From: Jilunia laotingensis
GTDB lineage: Bacteria > Bacteroidota > Bacteroidia > Bacteroidales > Bacteroidaceae
Direction: 5' to 3'
Assembly (NCBI RefSeq): GCF_014385165.1
Contig: NZ_JACRTF010000001.1
Span: 2,976,001-3,040,000 of the forward strand
Length of the DNA: 64,000 bases
Shown here: piece by piece, positions 50,946 through 61,288 of the stretch
Layout of the letters: the number at the start of each line of letters is the position of its first letter
How positions within the stretch are numbered: position 1 is the first letter of the stretch
The notes under the pieces: generated by a model
What the model was told of the DNA's origin: nothing
Databases searched by the model: none
What the model saw: only the letters and a program-made list of their open reading frames with translations
Made by a program: the position numbers and the translations under genes

Positions 50946-53675
50946 ATGAAAAATCTTATTCTATTAGTAGCTTTACTGATTTCGACGTGGAATGTACAGG
51001 CTCAAAGCAGAGAAAAATATTATGTTAAGCATCTGGAATTTCCAAAAGGTGCGACTATCGATCAAAAAGTGGATATGGCTGCAAGACTTGTTCCTACGCC
51101 CCAACAGTTGGCGTGGCAACAGATGGAATTGACTGCTTTTCTGCATTTTGGCATTAATACATTTACCGGGCGTGAATGGGGGGATGGTCAGGAGGATCCC
51201 TCACTCTTCAATCCTTCTGAATTGGATGCGGAACAGTGGGTACGGTCCTTAAAAGATGCGGGATTTAAAATGGTAATTTTGACTGCTAAACATCACGATG
51301 GATTTTGTTTGTGGCCTACCGCAACCACCGATCATTCGGTGGCTTCTTCTCCTTGGAAGAATGGAAAGGGAGATGTAGTGAAAGAGCTGCGTGCAGCTTG
51401 TGACAAGTACGGAATGAAGTTTGGAGTGTATCTCTCACCTTGGGACAGAAATGCTTCCTGTTATGGTGATTCACCTAAATATAACGAGTTTTTTATTCGG
51501 CAATTGACGGAGTTGTTGACTAATTACGGAGAAGTTCATGAAGTATGGTTTGACGGTGCTAATGGTGAAGGCCCGAACGGAAAAAAACAAGTATATGATT
51601 GGGATGCTTTCTATAAAACGATTCAGAAACTTCAGCCAAAAGCTGTTATGGCTATTATGGGGGATGATGTTCGTTGGGTAGGCAATGAAAAAGGAATCGG
51701 ACGTGAAACGGAATGGAGCGCAACCGTGCTGACTCCGGGCATTTATGCTCGCTCGGGAGAGAATAATAAGCAACTGGGGGTATCGGGTATGGCAAAAGAT
51801 TTAGGCAACCGTTCCATACTTGAGAATGCGACGGAATTGTTTTGGTATCCTTCGGAAGTGGATGTTTCGATTCGTCCGGGATGGTTCTATCATAAAGAGG
51901 AAGACAGTAAAGTGAAAAGTCTGAAGCATTTGACGGATATTTATTTTCAATCGGTAGGCTATAATTCAGTTTTGCTGCTGAATATTCCTCCTGATCGCCG
52001 TGGTTTGATAAGTGAGGCTGATGTAGCCCGTTTGACGGAATTTGCCGAATATAGGAAAGATGCATTTGCTGATAACCGCGTAAAAAAAGGATCTAAGTTA
52101 TGGGTGGCTTCTCCCGGAAATACGAAAACTTATCAGTTGAAGCCGAGATCGGAAATTAATACGGTAATGTTGCAGGAAGACATTGCTAAGGGACAAAGGG
52201 TAGAGTCTTTCACTGTCGAAGCGGAGACTGACGGTGGTTGGAAAAAGATAGGAGAGGGCACCACGGTCGGATACAAACGTTTGCTTCGTTTCCCAGCGAT
52301 TCAAGCCAAGAAATTAAAAATTACTATAGAGGGATGTCGTTCAAAAGCCAATATCAGTCAGGTTGCTGCTTATTATGCACCTCCTTTGGCAGAGGATGTT
52401 GAAAAGGAAGACTGGAACAATTTGCCACGTAATACGTGGAAGCAAATCTCTTCTTCACCATTGACGATCGATTTGGGAAAAACGGTGACTTTAAGTGCAT
52501 TTACTTATGCTCCGGATAAGGGGGAAGCTAAACCTACAATGGCATTTCGTTATAAATTCTTTGTAAGCAACGATGGAAAGTCATGGAAAGAAGTACCGAC
52601 AAACGGTGAATTCAGTAATATAATGCATAATCCGTTGCCACAGACGATTACTTTTGGTAAAGAAGTGAAAGCTCGTTTCATTAGACTCGAAGCTGTGACA
52701 CTCAACGGAGAGCCTGCGCAAGTAGATATAGGAGAAATGGGAGTAACGGTTGTGGGGCAAACACAACCGTTAGCCAAAGATAATGAGCATCTGGTTTATC
52801 CTGAACCGGATGCTCATTTTATATTAAGACCGGGTGATAAGCATCCGGGAATAGCAGGGTGGAAGTTTTATACTGCCCATGAGTTCTTGCAAAAAGATAC
52901 GAAGAGAGGATTGCCATTAGGTTTTATTGAGCATAAAGGAGCGCATATGAGTCGGACAGCTTGCGTTAACAATGAGAGGTGTTCACGGGTGGAAGGAGGC
53001 GTGTTGCATATTTGGAGTATGGAAGAGCCTGATTCCATTGATAATGGATTTGATCAAAAGGTGAAGTATTCTCATGGATGCTATCGTTCGGCTCGTCCTG
53101 GAAGTAAAGACTTTTGGTGTAGGTTTACGGAAAATATGCGGATTGAAATTCGTTTTAAACGAACGAATACACAGGGATTCAATGATGCGTTATGGTTTAT
53201 GGGAAATAACAATCGACCATGGCCTAAAAATGGGGAAATTGATTTGTTGGAAAATCCAAAGAAAACAGTAAATCAACAGGCGCATTTCACACTTCACTCG
53301 GAAAACCATTATGCCGGAGTAGTTGGAGGAGGTGGAAGTGTGACGGCCTCGATAGATTTGGCGGATATGTCCCAATGGAATATCTACTGGTTGGAGTGGT
53401 ATCCCGATCGAATAGTGGGTGGGGTGAATGGACAGGCTTATTTCGAACATTTAAAAGGGGCAGATGGCAATGATGATTGGCCTTGGAATGATCCGTCAGG
53501 TTTCTTTTTAATATTCAGTACGGGGATATCTACCGATCCTAATGCATGGCCTGGAGCCATAATCCCTTCCGAATGGGATAGTAATAATCCTCCTTCCATG
53601 TTTATTGACTGGATACGAGTATATATAAATGATGACTATAAGGGGGAGAAAGCTCCCAAGGTGAAGTTCTATTGA
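50946..53675 (+). CDS. GH29-GH16 fusion: alpha-L-fucosidase with an endo-acting GH16 domain (909 aa)
   Basis: A signal peptide (about 1-20) leads into a GH29 fucosidase (about 35-370) with FLHFGINTFTGREWGDG, ILTAKHHDGFCLWPT and the nucleophile Asp in VHEVWFDGANG. Next come a discoidin/F5-8-type beta domain (about 480-615) and a GH16 jelly roll (about 650-905). The GH16 catalytic motif ExDxxE is complete: Glu764-Ile-Asp766-Leu-Leu-Glu769. Gut Bacteroides GH16 enzymes include endo-beta-galactosidases acting on mucin and LacNAc chains, so this protein may trim fucose and cut the chain in one polypeptide. Activity is not shown. It is the last plus-strand gene of the block. Confidence 0.88.
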   Translation: MKNLILLVALLISTWNVQAQSREKYYVKHLEFPKGATIDQKVDMAARLVPTPQQLAWQQMELTAFLHFGINTFTGREWGDGQEDPSLFNPSELDAEQWVRSLKDAGFKMVILTAKHHDGFCLWPTATTDHSVASSPWKNGKGDVVKELRAACDKYGMKFGVYLSPWDRNASCYGDSPKYNEFFIRQLTELLTNYGEVHEVWFDGANGEGPNGKKQVYDWDAFYKTIQKLQPKAVMAIMGDDVRWVGNEKGIGRETEWSATVLTPGIYARSGENNKQLGVSGMAKDLGNRSILENATELFWYPSEVDVSIRPGWFYHKEEDSKVKSLKHLTDIYFQSVGYNSVLLLNIPPDRRGLISEADVARLTEFAEYRKDAFADNRVKKGSKLWVASPGNTKTYQLKPRSEINTVMLQEDIAKGQRVESFTVEAETDGGWKKIGEGTTVGYKRLLRFPAIQAKKLKITIEGCRSKANISQVAAYYAPPLAEDVEKEDWNNLPRNTWKQISSSPLTIDLGKTVTLSAFTYAPDKGEAKPTMAFRYKFFVSNDGKSWKEVPTNGEFSNIMHNPLPQTITFGKEVKARFIRLEAVTLNGEPAQVDIGEMGVTVVGQTQPLAKDNEHLVYPEPDAHFILRPGDKHPGIAGWKFYTAHEFLQKDTKRGLPLGFIEHKGAHMSRTACVNNERCSRVEGGVLHIWSMEEPDSIDNGFDQKVKYSHGCYRSARPGSKDFWCRFTENMRIEIRFKRTNTQGFNDALWFMGNNNRPWPKNGEIDLLENPKKTVNQQAHFTLHSENHYAGVVGGGGSVTASIDLADMSQWNIYWLEWYPDRIVGGVNGQAYFEHLKGADGNDDWPWNDPSGFFLIFSTGISTDPNAWPGAIIPSEWDSNNPPSMFIDWIRVYINDDYKGEKAPKVKFY

Positions 53676-53699
53676 GTATTAGTTGTATTCTAAATATAA

Positions 53700-53730
53700 C
53701 TACCTACTATTCTTCACGAACGGTAGGTAG
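53700..53730. terminator. Hairpin between convergent transcription units
   Basis: CTACCTAC (53700-53707) pairs with GTAGGTAG (53723-53730) between the GH29-GH16 gene and the convergent minus-strand gene. It has no strong T-run, so termination is uncertain. Confidence 0.4.
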
Positions 53731-53798
53731 CAGTTTCACTAATAAATGTGTGTTTCCCATATTATTAGATTTGTTCTTCTATCTCAAAATGCCGTAAC

Positions 53799-55745
53799 TC
53801 AGTTACGGACTAGTACCTTCCTTACATGTTCCTTCCTGTCCTGTCCTGTTATTCTCACGATATAGACTCCCGGTTCCAGGTTCTCGTTCGGCACTGGCAT
53901 CCCTTGCAGGTTGTACACCTTCAGATCGCTGTATTCTCCGTAGGCATGGACCGTCCCGTCCTTAGCGAATACCGGGAGGGCCTTCTCCAACACGTTTTCA
54001 GCTTTTAATCCGGTATCCCCGACATTCAGTGAGGCCGTTTTGTTCGCGTTCAACACGCAACAGTTGTCCGGGTATACCGTATCGAAATTGGACACAAATG
54101 CCACAATGTTCATGTTTTCCGGAAATGCCTTCGTCCTTGCTCCCGTGGTCGAGACATAGGATGCCGGGACGGTATAGTCGTACCTCCTGCTGTAAGTGCC
54201 GTCCGCGTTAAAGGTTATGACGTCTCCCATCGGGTCGGACAGCACGGCCCGGAGGATGTTGTTGTGTTCAAAGTTGTCCGGATCACCGACGCCGAGTTGG
54301 CGGGCAATGTACTTGTTTTCAAGGAGGAATACGGTCAGTCCCACATGCTCGCCTATCAAGTCGGTTATTTTGTTCCCCGAGACGATGACAACCAGTTTTC
54401 TGTCGGCCTTGTCATACGAGCAGTCTATGCCTACCGAGACCATCGAGGGCAATGCGAGTTCTTTGGTCAGCGTGGATTTCGACAGCAGCTTGGGATTGAA
54501 TACCATTGATCCTGTCCCTTGTGTGTCGTAGTCGGGTAGGTATGTCCTGTCCATCGTCATTCCCGGGGCGAAAGTGCCTGCCGGTTTATAAAAGTAGCAA
54601 TAGCCGTCACTCTCCGGTATCGAAAAGTCGTCGGGTTTAAATCCTGAGTGATGAAGTACCAATGCAACCCGGTCTTCCTTGTCGGCTATGGTTCTATGCA
54701 GGTTCGCCTGTGCGGCCGGGCAGTTGCCGCACGACTGCGAGGTGAACTCTTCAATCAGGGCAACCCGTTCGATGACATCCTCGGCTTTATAGGTGGATAC
54801 GCTTGCCGTTACGGGGGATACGGATACGGGGTTTCCCTCTATTTCTTTTAGTGTGTATGTGTATTTTCCACTCATGGAAGACGTGACCGGCAATTCCAAT
54901 TCCCCGGTGGAGTTTCCCCTCACCGTCCTTTTGAAGTAGCAGATGGTGTCGCCCAATTCCGTCCCGTTAAACTTTCTCCCCAGCTTTATCTTGGAGACAT
55001 TGTCCTCTCCTTCGTTCGCATAAATAATGTTCATTTCCGTGGACTTGTTTGCCCCCTCTTGCAGGTAAGGCTTGGACGAATATGCTTTCACCATGCTACC
55101 GAGACACCCGAATTCACTCTCCGTACCGTCCACTTCCACCGACAGGCAGAGGTTTCCCAAGTCCGCTGATCCTGAAAAATCCTCCAGATAAGGATAGTAT
55201 TCCGATGCCATGAATAAACCGTTCAATTTGGTGGTGTTCCCTAATTCGGTCGCAATTACAAATACACCGTTGCGCTGTGTACAGGTATACCCGATATAAA
55301 GTTCCTGCTCTTCCGGTACAACCAAAGGTGTTTCAAGTGTGATGTCGTTCCAGCCCAGTTCCAGTGCTTTGTTAATTTGCCAAATTGCCGTCCCGTCCGT
55401 TTTCCTGATAAAAACGGTCGCATCCTCCGCGTCGGTCGCCACGCCCACTCTGAGCCGATGGATATTCCTGCCTTTCAGCAGTGTCATGAGGCCTTCGGAC
55501 ATACGGATGGCAGCGGTTACTTTGACGTCGTCATCCGTTTGAATTCCAAGCCCGCTTTTTGCCGTGACCGCAGCGATGGAAGAGCAATAGCTGTAAAGTA
55601 CTTTCCCGTCACCCTGATTCTTAACGGTCTTGGATATTTCCGGTTGTTGCCGCACCGGAGCTTCGGAAGCGGAACGCCACTGGGCGTTTACCGTTGAAGT
55701 GCCCCATAGCAATCCCGTTGCTAACAAGAGATATTTATATTTCAT
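53799..55745 (-). CDS. Omp28-like exported protein with CxxC motif and sorting-tail domain (648 aa)
   Basis: A signal peptide (MKYKYLLLATGLLWGTSTVNA) is followed by a beta-rich N-terminal half. A thioredoxin-like region at about residue 340 contains TSQSCGNCPAAQANLHRTIA, with a CGNC motif, and then VALVLHHSG. The C-terminal beta domain ends EPGVYIVRITGQDRKEHVRK. It shares this layout with the 682-aa protein at 22114-24162. The gene is markedly more GC-rich than its neighbours on both sides, which suggests separate acquisition. It is downstream of the repeat protein by 96 bp on the same strand. Function unknown; a surface or outer membrane role is inferred. Confidence 0.72.
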   Translation of the reverse strand: MKYKYLLLATGLLWGTSTVNAQWRSASEAPVRQQPEISKTVKNQGDGKVLYSYCSSIAAVTAKSGLGIQTDDDVKVTAAIRMSEGLMTLLKGRNIHRLRVGVATDAEDATVFIRKTDGTAIWQINKALELGWNDITLETPLVVPEEQELYIGYTCTQRNGVFVIATELGNTTKLNGLFMASEYYPYLEDFSGSADLGNLCLSVEVDGTESEFGCLGSMVKAYSSKPYLQEGANKSTEMNIIYANEGEDNVSKIKLGRKFNGTELGDTICYFKRTVRGNSTGELELPVTSSMSGKYTYTLKEIEGNPVSVSPVTASVSTYKAEDVIERVALIEEFTSQSCGNCPAAQANLHRTIADKEDRVALVLHHSGFKPDDFSIPESDGYCYFYKPAGTFAPGMTMDRTYLPDYDTQGTGSMVFNPKLLSKSTLTKELALPSMVSVGIDCSYDKADRKLVVIVSGNKITDLIGEHVGLTVFLLENKYIARQLGVGDPDNFEHNNILRAVLSDPMGDVITFNADGTYSRRYDYTVPASYVSTTGARTKAFPENMNIVAFVSNFDTVYPDNCCVLNANKTASLNVGDTGLKAENVLEKALPVFAKDGTVHAYGEYSDLKVYNLQGMPVPNENLEPGVYIVRITGQDRKEHVRKVLVRN

Positions 55746-55841
55746 TGTGTATAGAATTTATTATTGAATATTGAAGGACGGTAAGACTATATCGGCTTTA
55801 TGGGAAAGAGCCGACACAGTCTTACATTTGATAATGTTACA

Positions 55842-58232
55842 TTATTTTTTTACCAATTTGAAAACACCTTCCCGGGTCTTGACGATGTATATTCCACTTT
55901 CCAAAGTTGAGACGCTGATGCTCGTTTCATCCGATTCAAGCACCTTCTTGCCGGAAACCGCGTATACTTTCGTGTTTCCTCCTGTGGTTATGATCTGCAT
56001 GGATTGCGCATCATAATGGCTTTGCATGGAACTTATGGATTCAATTCCATCGGGTATTTTCTTGAAGGCCCCCTTGAAGACTATGATATCCTTATCCGTA
56101 TTTTCTACTGTGTAAGTGGTTCCCTCAAGCTTGTTGTTTTCATCGTAACTGATATAGCAGAAATCCAACATGTATCCCGCCACCGGTTTTGCAATCACTT
56201 CCACGGTCGCGCCTACCGGAACATAGAAATCATCGCCAACTTTACCATCATAGCGGAATTGTATTCTTCCGATCGGATTATAGTCCTCACCGTACGTGAT
56301 TTCACCGGCTACTTGTACTAATTCGGATGTTCTGACTGCAATTACGGCATCATCCTCCACTGTCATCGTATAACTTCTGGCATCCATTCCTTCATCCCCA
56401 TCTGCAGATATTTCTACACCGTTTAGCATGCAAGATGTAATTTTAACACCGAGTGTAACCATATAAATTTGAATCTGGCTTTCTTTTTTTACTTCACATG
56501 GCTTCGATGGATCAAGATTAGTTCTTTCAGAACCATCTATATTTTTAATAGTAAGTAGGCTTCCATTCTCATCCAAATCAAAAGTGACTGCCACATAACC
56601 TTGTCTGATTGTTCTGAATATAGCTCCCACATTTATGTCGTCAGATCCTGAAACAACATATGTATCAGAGCATACTTTGTTATTGACAAGATAGTATTCA
56701 AAGAAATAGCTGGCTTCGGGTTCATTCTTGAATGATAATTTCTCATTGGTTATGACTTTGTCACCTTCTTGCAGTTCTTTTCCATCACGGAAAACAGAAA
56801 TAGTACCACCTTCGTCCGGCTGAATGATGTGCAACGTTAAAGACGCGGCAGTCTTGATATCAAATTGCATGTCTCCGGTTATGGTAACAAGATACTTGTT
56901 ATCAGAAACGGTAAGAGTCTTGCCATCGGCCATTACCGATTTTATGATGAAGTTCCCGGCCGAGGGTTCAATGGTTATTTCCGTACCGACAGGAAGCTCC
57001 ACGGCTTCACTGATATCCAATACTTCGGTTCCTGACAGTACGTTGATACGTTCCGGGGCGTCTACCTTAAATGTCAAAACCGGCAGGACCTCTTTGGTTT
57101 TCACTTCAATGGTTAGGTTTGTGGTGACAGCCGTCATGTAGTTGCCGTTTCCTAACGGAGTCAATGTAACCCCATTTACTGTTACGGATGCGATGCGAAC
57201 CTCATCGTTTGCCGGTTCAATAACAAGTTGCGTGTTCTTTTCCATTTCATAGGTCTTGGTTACGTCCAGCATCTCCTCACTGTCCATTTTGTGTACTTTT
57301 ACATTTTCCGGATTGTCCACGATGAACTTGACGGAAGGAGTCGTTGACGAGGTTTCAATCGTCACTGTTGTATTGGTTTCTACGCCTACGTAATATATTT
57401 TGCTCCCGGTAGCCGGTGCCTTGTCTGTCCCATCAACCTTGAAGGATGTAATTGAATAGTTTTCGTTGGAAGCTTGAATTTCTAAGACTGTTCCTTTGGG
57501 CATGGACAGTTTTAAGGAAGAAATATCAATGGCTTCATGGGTACTCTGATTCACTACGCTAATTCTTTCCGGAAAGTCAATTTCAAATGTGACAACCGGT
57601 TTTGCAGGTTCGGTGGTGACATAGATTGTCATCTCTTGATCCACTCGAATGGTATATACGCCATTTACCGGTGGAATTTCCGGTCTTTGGGTTGTAGCTA
57701 CATTTTTTATCTCATAACCTGTCGTTGGGGCGATAGTCAATTCCGTTCCTTTTGCAAATTCTTTGGGTGAGCTTATGTCCTCAATGACCACATCATTCGC
57801 TTTTACAATAATATGGCTGGGATCGATTACTGAAAATGTCACCATTGGATTGGCTCCATGTGTTTTTGTAGTAAGCACAATATTCAAACCTTCAGTTATT
57901 GCAACCCGGATTGAGCCATCCCCACCAGGATTTACTTTTTCACCATTTATCAAACACGATACAATTTCTGCGCCTTCCACTGCTTTTATTTGCAAGGGAT
58001 TCTCGCTGCTGTTGTTTAACTCTAAGTTATTCACGCCATTCGTTAAAGTCAATTGCGTTCCACGTCCGGCTCTTGTTGCAGCACTTACATTGCTGGCATT
58101 ATCCACTTCAATGGTTACATTACAGAGGGCTTCTGTAGAAAATATCTTTTCAATCTTTGCCGACGCTGAAAATATATTTGCGACCAGCAAAAGAACTATA
58201 AGTAAATAATTCTTCTTCATAATGATTCTCAT
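55842..58232 (-). CDS. Exported tandem-repeat protein, unknown function (796 aa)
   Basis: A signal peptide (about 1-25) is followed by at least four repeats of about 80 residues between about residues 125 and 460, each beginning like VTFEIDFPERISVVN, VKFIVDNPENVKVHK or LTFKVDAPERINVLS and containing a strand pair such as GTEITIEP. Each repeat looks like a small beta-sandwich. The last 60 residues form a sorting-tail-like domain (LESGIYIVKTREGVFKLV). The 3' third of the gene is more GC-rich than the middle, giving a mosaic base composition. It starts 8 bp after the 734-aa gene ends, so the two are co-transcribed. Adhesin-like or glycan-surface function is a guess. Confidence 0.7.
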   Translation of the reverse strand: MRIIMKKNYLLIVLLLVANIFSASAKIEKIFSTEALCNVTIEVDNASNVSAATRAGRGTQLTLTNGVNNLELNNSSENPLQIKAVEGAEIVSCLINGEKVNPGGDGSIRVAITEGLNIVLTTKTHGANPMVTFSVIDPSHIIVKANDVVIEDISSPKEFAKGTELTIAPTTGYEIKNVATTQRPEIPPVNGVYTIRVDQEMTIYVTTEPAKPVVTFEIDFPERISVVNQSTHEAIDISSLKLSMPKGTVLEIQASNENYSITSFKVDGTDKAPATGSKIYYVGVETNTTVTIETSSTTPSVKFIVDNPENVKVHKMDSEEMLDVTKTYEMEKNTQLVIEPANDEVRIASVTVNGVTLTPLGNGNYMTAVTTNLTIEVKTKEVLPVLTFKVDAPERINVLSGTEVLDISEAVELPVGTEITIEPSAGNFIIKSVMADGKTLTVSDNKYLVTITGDMQFDIKTAASLTLHIIQPDEGGTISVFRDGKELQEGDKVITNEKLSFKNEPEASYFFEYYLVNNKVCSDTYVVSGSDDINVGAIFRTIRQGYVAVTFDLDENGSLLTIKNIDGSERTNLDPSKPCEVKKESQIQIYMVTLGVKITSCMLNGVEISADGDEGMDARSYTMTVEDDAVIAVRTSELVQVAGEITYGEDYNPIGRIQFRYDGKVGDDFYVPVGATVEVIAKPVAGYMLDFCYISYDENNKLEGTTYTVENTDKDIIVFKGAFKKIPDGIESISSMQSHYDAQSMQIITTGGNTKVYAVSGKKVLESDETSISVSTLESGIYIVKTREGVFKLVKK

Positions 58233-58240
58233 TTTGATGA

Positions 58241-60445
58241 TTATTTAATAACGACTTTTTGGGTATGTACAGAATCGGCGTTGGCTATTTTTACAATATA
58301 AATGCCCGGATGCCAGCCTGTCGTAGTCGTTTCAACATTGGCTTTATTTAACGTAGCGACACATATGCCTGTTGTATCATAAACATAGGCGGTATTGAAG
58401 TCCCCTTCAATGGCAAGACGGTCACCATCCAGACTGACTTTAGTATTTCCCCCGACATTCACGGTCTCGATTCCGTCTGGTATGCCTTCTTCAATCATGA
58501 CATTATTGATCTGGAACATTTGACTGGTATCATCTCCAAACATAGTTACCAGATTAATTCCGATGCAATGGACACCTTCAGTTTTAGGTAATGGGAGTTG
58601 ATAGGTATAAAACACTCCTTCAGCTTCTTCCGTGAACAAGCCAGATGCTATCCTCTGATTTTGAGCTTCAACGGTATTCAGGTCTCCAAAAGTAATATTC
58701 AATTCATCCACTCCTGCGGAACGTGCATCAAAACTTAGATAGTAATCTTTATCTGCTTCAAAATCAATAGGAGGACTAATCAACCATTCATCAGCATCTT
58801 GTTGACTGTCCAGCGGGTTTAGTATATATTCTGCGGCAATGGCATAATCACCAAATAAAGTCATGCCTAGCCCAGAATTTATATACCAACTGTTTTCATC
58901 ATGATTACCATTTACAAAAGTCCATTGATTTCTGGCAGTCGTTTCGTCATTAAAGCCACAATCATAAGGAACTTCCACCGCTTTACCGGCAATAATAATT
59001 TCTTTTTTTATGTATTCATTGTTACTACCTGCTTTATTGAACCCAGTGATACCATAATAATAGGCTCCCAAACGCTTAATAGTATTATCTTCATAAGAGG
59101 TTCCCTCATATTCCTCTTCCAGAACCGTATTATCCGGATAGCGTACAATTCTATATCGGACATTAGATTTGTCATAATACCCTTCATGAGCGCCTTTATC
59201 GGGAATGCTCCATGTAAGTTTGATACTCTTGCATTCCTTTCCCACGCTTGCCATCAAGTCTGTTATAGTAGCCGGGACATCATCTCCCACGTATGCAAAT
59301 GCTTCGGCAAGAGCGCCTTCTCCTTTTTCATTGATTGCTCTTACCGTATAGGTATGTTCTCCCAGTTTTACCGATTTATCAGTCCAAAACATTTCTACTC
59401 CGGCTTCACTCATGGAGCTACTAATTACTTCACCGTCCCTTTCTAATATAATATTCATATTGCCGGACAAATCGTCTCCACCATGTGTTTTTACAGGGTT
59501 TTTCCATGTAATCGTTGCTTCAAGGACACCTTTTTCTGCCGGAACTGCCTTCAATTCGGTTGCCTGTCCCGGTGCATCAAATCCCGCTACTACAAAAGGA
59601 ATATACAAACCTTGGACTTTAGTGGTTGCTCCACCATCTCCTAGATTTCCGAGAGATTTAATTGTTTTTTTATTAACATCAATTTTATACAATTCGTTCG
59701 CAAGACCAATCTCACCTTTCATTGTAGTCCAATAAAGGCATTCGTCCGTATGGTCGAATTCCATGGATTGATTATATCGTAGAGGAATTTTTGTATCCAT
59801 GACGCGTGTCAGATTGCCTGTTTCTTTGTTTATTTTAAAAAGTACTCCCTTAGTATTAAGCCCATATAGGCGACCATCATAAGTGGCAGCAAGTGTAGCT
59901 ATAGTTTGCCGTCCTGCGTTTGTTTGAAGTAAGGATCCTTTAGTTAGGTCTCCTGTTTGTAAATCGATAGAGTAAAGAAATGTATCTCCCTGATCAAAAC
60001 CTACCGCATACATTGTATTTGTCGAATAGTCAAAAGTCATATCAGAAAGCTTCACTGCATTATCCTCCATAGCTTTTATTTCTTTATAATCGCCTGAAAG
60101 AAGATTTACTTTACTGATTGAAATATCTTCTACTTTACCAATACCATCAGAATTATAACGGTACATTTGAACATAATATTCTCCATAGGCTGCAGCTCCG
60201 GAGAATATAGCATAACCATTTTTCCATTGATATAGTAATTCAAAATTTTGAGGAGAATCGGTTTTAAACGTTCCCATTCCATATCCTCCGAGGGTTTGGT
60301 CAGCGACAAAAGCATGAACCGTACGATTTTCCACATCACTTACAGTTTTTTCCTCCGATGCAGAATTAGGAGACTGAGCATTTACATTGGTTACATAAGA
60401 TAACCAACATAATAACATACAAGCTAATTGGTAATACTTTTTCAT
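58241..60445 (-). CDS. Exported Fn3/choice-of-anchor-type protein with sorting-tail domain (734 aa)
   Basis: A signal peptide (about 1-24) precedes a beta-propeller-like region (about 40-290, for example TMYAVGFDQGDTFLYSIDLQ), two fibronectin III-like domains (about 300-490, ATITWKNPVKTHGGDD and SIKLTWSIPDKGAH), and a jelly-roll domain (about 500-660) with the DADEWLISPPIDFEADKDYY-type motif seen in choice-of-anchor/cleaved-adhesin domains. The C-terminus HPGIYIVKIANADSVHTQKV is tail-like. It heads a three-gene minus-strand set. A possible -7 element TACTTTTG lies at 60644-60651, which would give a leader of about 190 nt. Confidence 0.72.
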   Translation of the reverse strand: MKKYYQLACMLLCWLSYVTNVNAQSPNSASEEKTVSDVENRTVHAFVADQTLGGYGMGTFKTDSPQNFELLYQWKNGYAIFSGAAAYGEYYVQMYRYNSDGIGKVEDISISKVNLLSGDYKEIKAMEDNAVKLSDMTFDYSTNTMYAVGFDQGDTFLYSIDLQTGDLTKGSLLQTNAGRQTIATLAATYDGRLYGLNTKGVLFKINKETGNLTRVMDTKIPLRYNQSMEFDHTDECLYWTTMKGEIGLANELYKIDVNKKTIKSLGNLGDGGATTKVQGLYIPFVVAGFDAPGQATELKAVPAEKGVLEATITWKNPVKTHGGDDLSGNMNIILERDGEVISSSMSEAGVEMFWTDKSVKLGEHTYTVRAINEKGEGALAEAFAYVGDDVPATITDLMASVGKECKSIKLTWSIPDKGAHEGYYDKSNVRYRIVRYPDNTVLEEEYEGTSYEDNTIKRLGAYYYGITGFNKAGSNNEYIKKEIIIAGKAVEVPYDCGFNDETTARNQWTFVNGNHDENSWYINSGLGMTLFGDYAIAAEYILNPLDSQQDADEWLISPPIDFEADKDYYLSFDARSAGVDELNITFGDLNTVEAQNQRIASGLFTEEAEGVFYTYQLPLPKTEGVHCIGINLVTMFGDDTSQMFQINNVMIEEGIPDGIETVNVGGNTKVSLDGDRLAIEGDFNTAYVYDTTGICVATLNKANVETTTTGWHPGIYIVKIANADSVHTQKVVIK

Positions 60446-60949
60446 AACATCAGTTTTTTAAATGATAAAAATATTTATAATAAAGAGATATTTGTTTTTA
60501 TATTATATTTGTAATCTTATCATCTATTAGCGTATTTTTTAAATATAAAATAGCAAATATTGAAATGTCACTCATTTTTTGTTGATTCCATAATAAGTAG
60601 GAATGTCTTTAATAATAAATTCTAATGATGAATTACTGTTATACAAAAGTATTAATTTGGTTTTAAGTTTTACTGAACATAGATTAAGAAATCAAAATAT
60701 GAAAAAAATAAAATATATAAATGTCTATATTATATATAAGGTGTAATCAGTGAAATTTTTCTATTGATTTATATATTCCTCATACTAATATAAAAAAATG
60801 AGATTTGGGTATTCTCGTATTTATTATAAATCTTAATGATCTGTTTCCGGAAAAAGAGAAAATAGTTTCTAAAACGTTTCACAAACATTTTATGATGGAA
60901 TTTTGTTGTTTTATAAAATTTCTAGTATTTAATAGGTAAATTAAGGAAA
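60446..60949. other. AT-rich intergenic stretch between divergent genes
   Basis: About 500 bp of very AT-rich DNA without a recognisable gene. It holds a candidate minus-strand -7 element (TACTTTTG, 60644-60651) and a plus-strand TATATTTG (60504-60511) that is too far from the next gene to assign. Confidence 0.5.
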
Positions 60950-61246
60950 ATGGATTCTAGAAAAGATAAAGAACTGATACTCCGTGATCATCTGGCACTT
61001 GAAAGAACAAAGTTGGCTAATGTAAGGACTTTATTCTCCTATATACGTACTGCATTATATCTTCTTACTGCTGGAATCGGAATACTTCAGATTAAAAGTA
61101 TTTCTCGTTTGGATGGATTGGCGTGGGTATGTATTATATCTGGTGTAATCCTATTTTTTTTAGGATTCATACGATATTGGCAGATGGGAAAGCTTCTAAA
61201 AGACTATGTGTATAAGTCATTGAATAATGAAAATACTTCCTTCTAA
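60950..61246 (+). CDS. DUF202 family inner-membrane protein (98 aa)
   Basis: A YidH/DUF202-type protein: the conserved N-terminal LILRDHLALERTKLANVRTL segment is followed by two transmembrane helices, around residues 38-55 (ALYLLTAGIGILQI) and 65-85 (VCIISGVILFFLGFI), and a short basic tail. Members are small inner-membrane proteins without an agreed function. It stands alone between the surface-protein operon and GH95. No link to the PUL is evident. Confidence 0.85.
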   Translation: MDSRKDKELILRDHLALERTKLANVRTLFSYIRTALYLLTAGIGILQIKSISRLDGLAWVCIISGVILFFLGFIRYWQMGKLLKDYVYKSLNNENTSF

Positions 61247-61288
61247 ATTTGAATATTGCTTTCCCTTTACTTAGGTCGGGGAGACATT

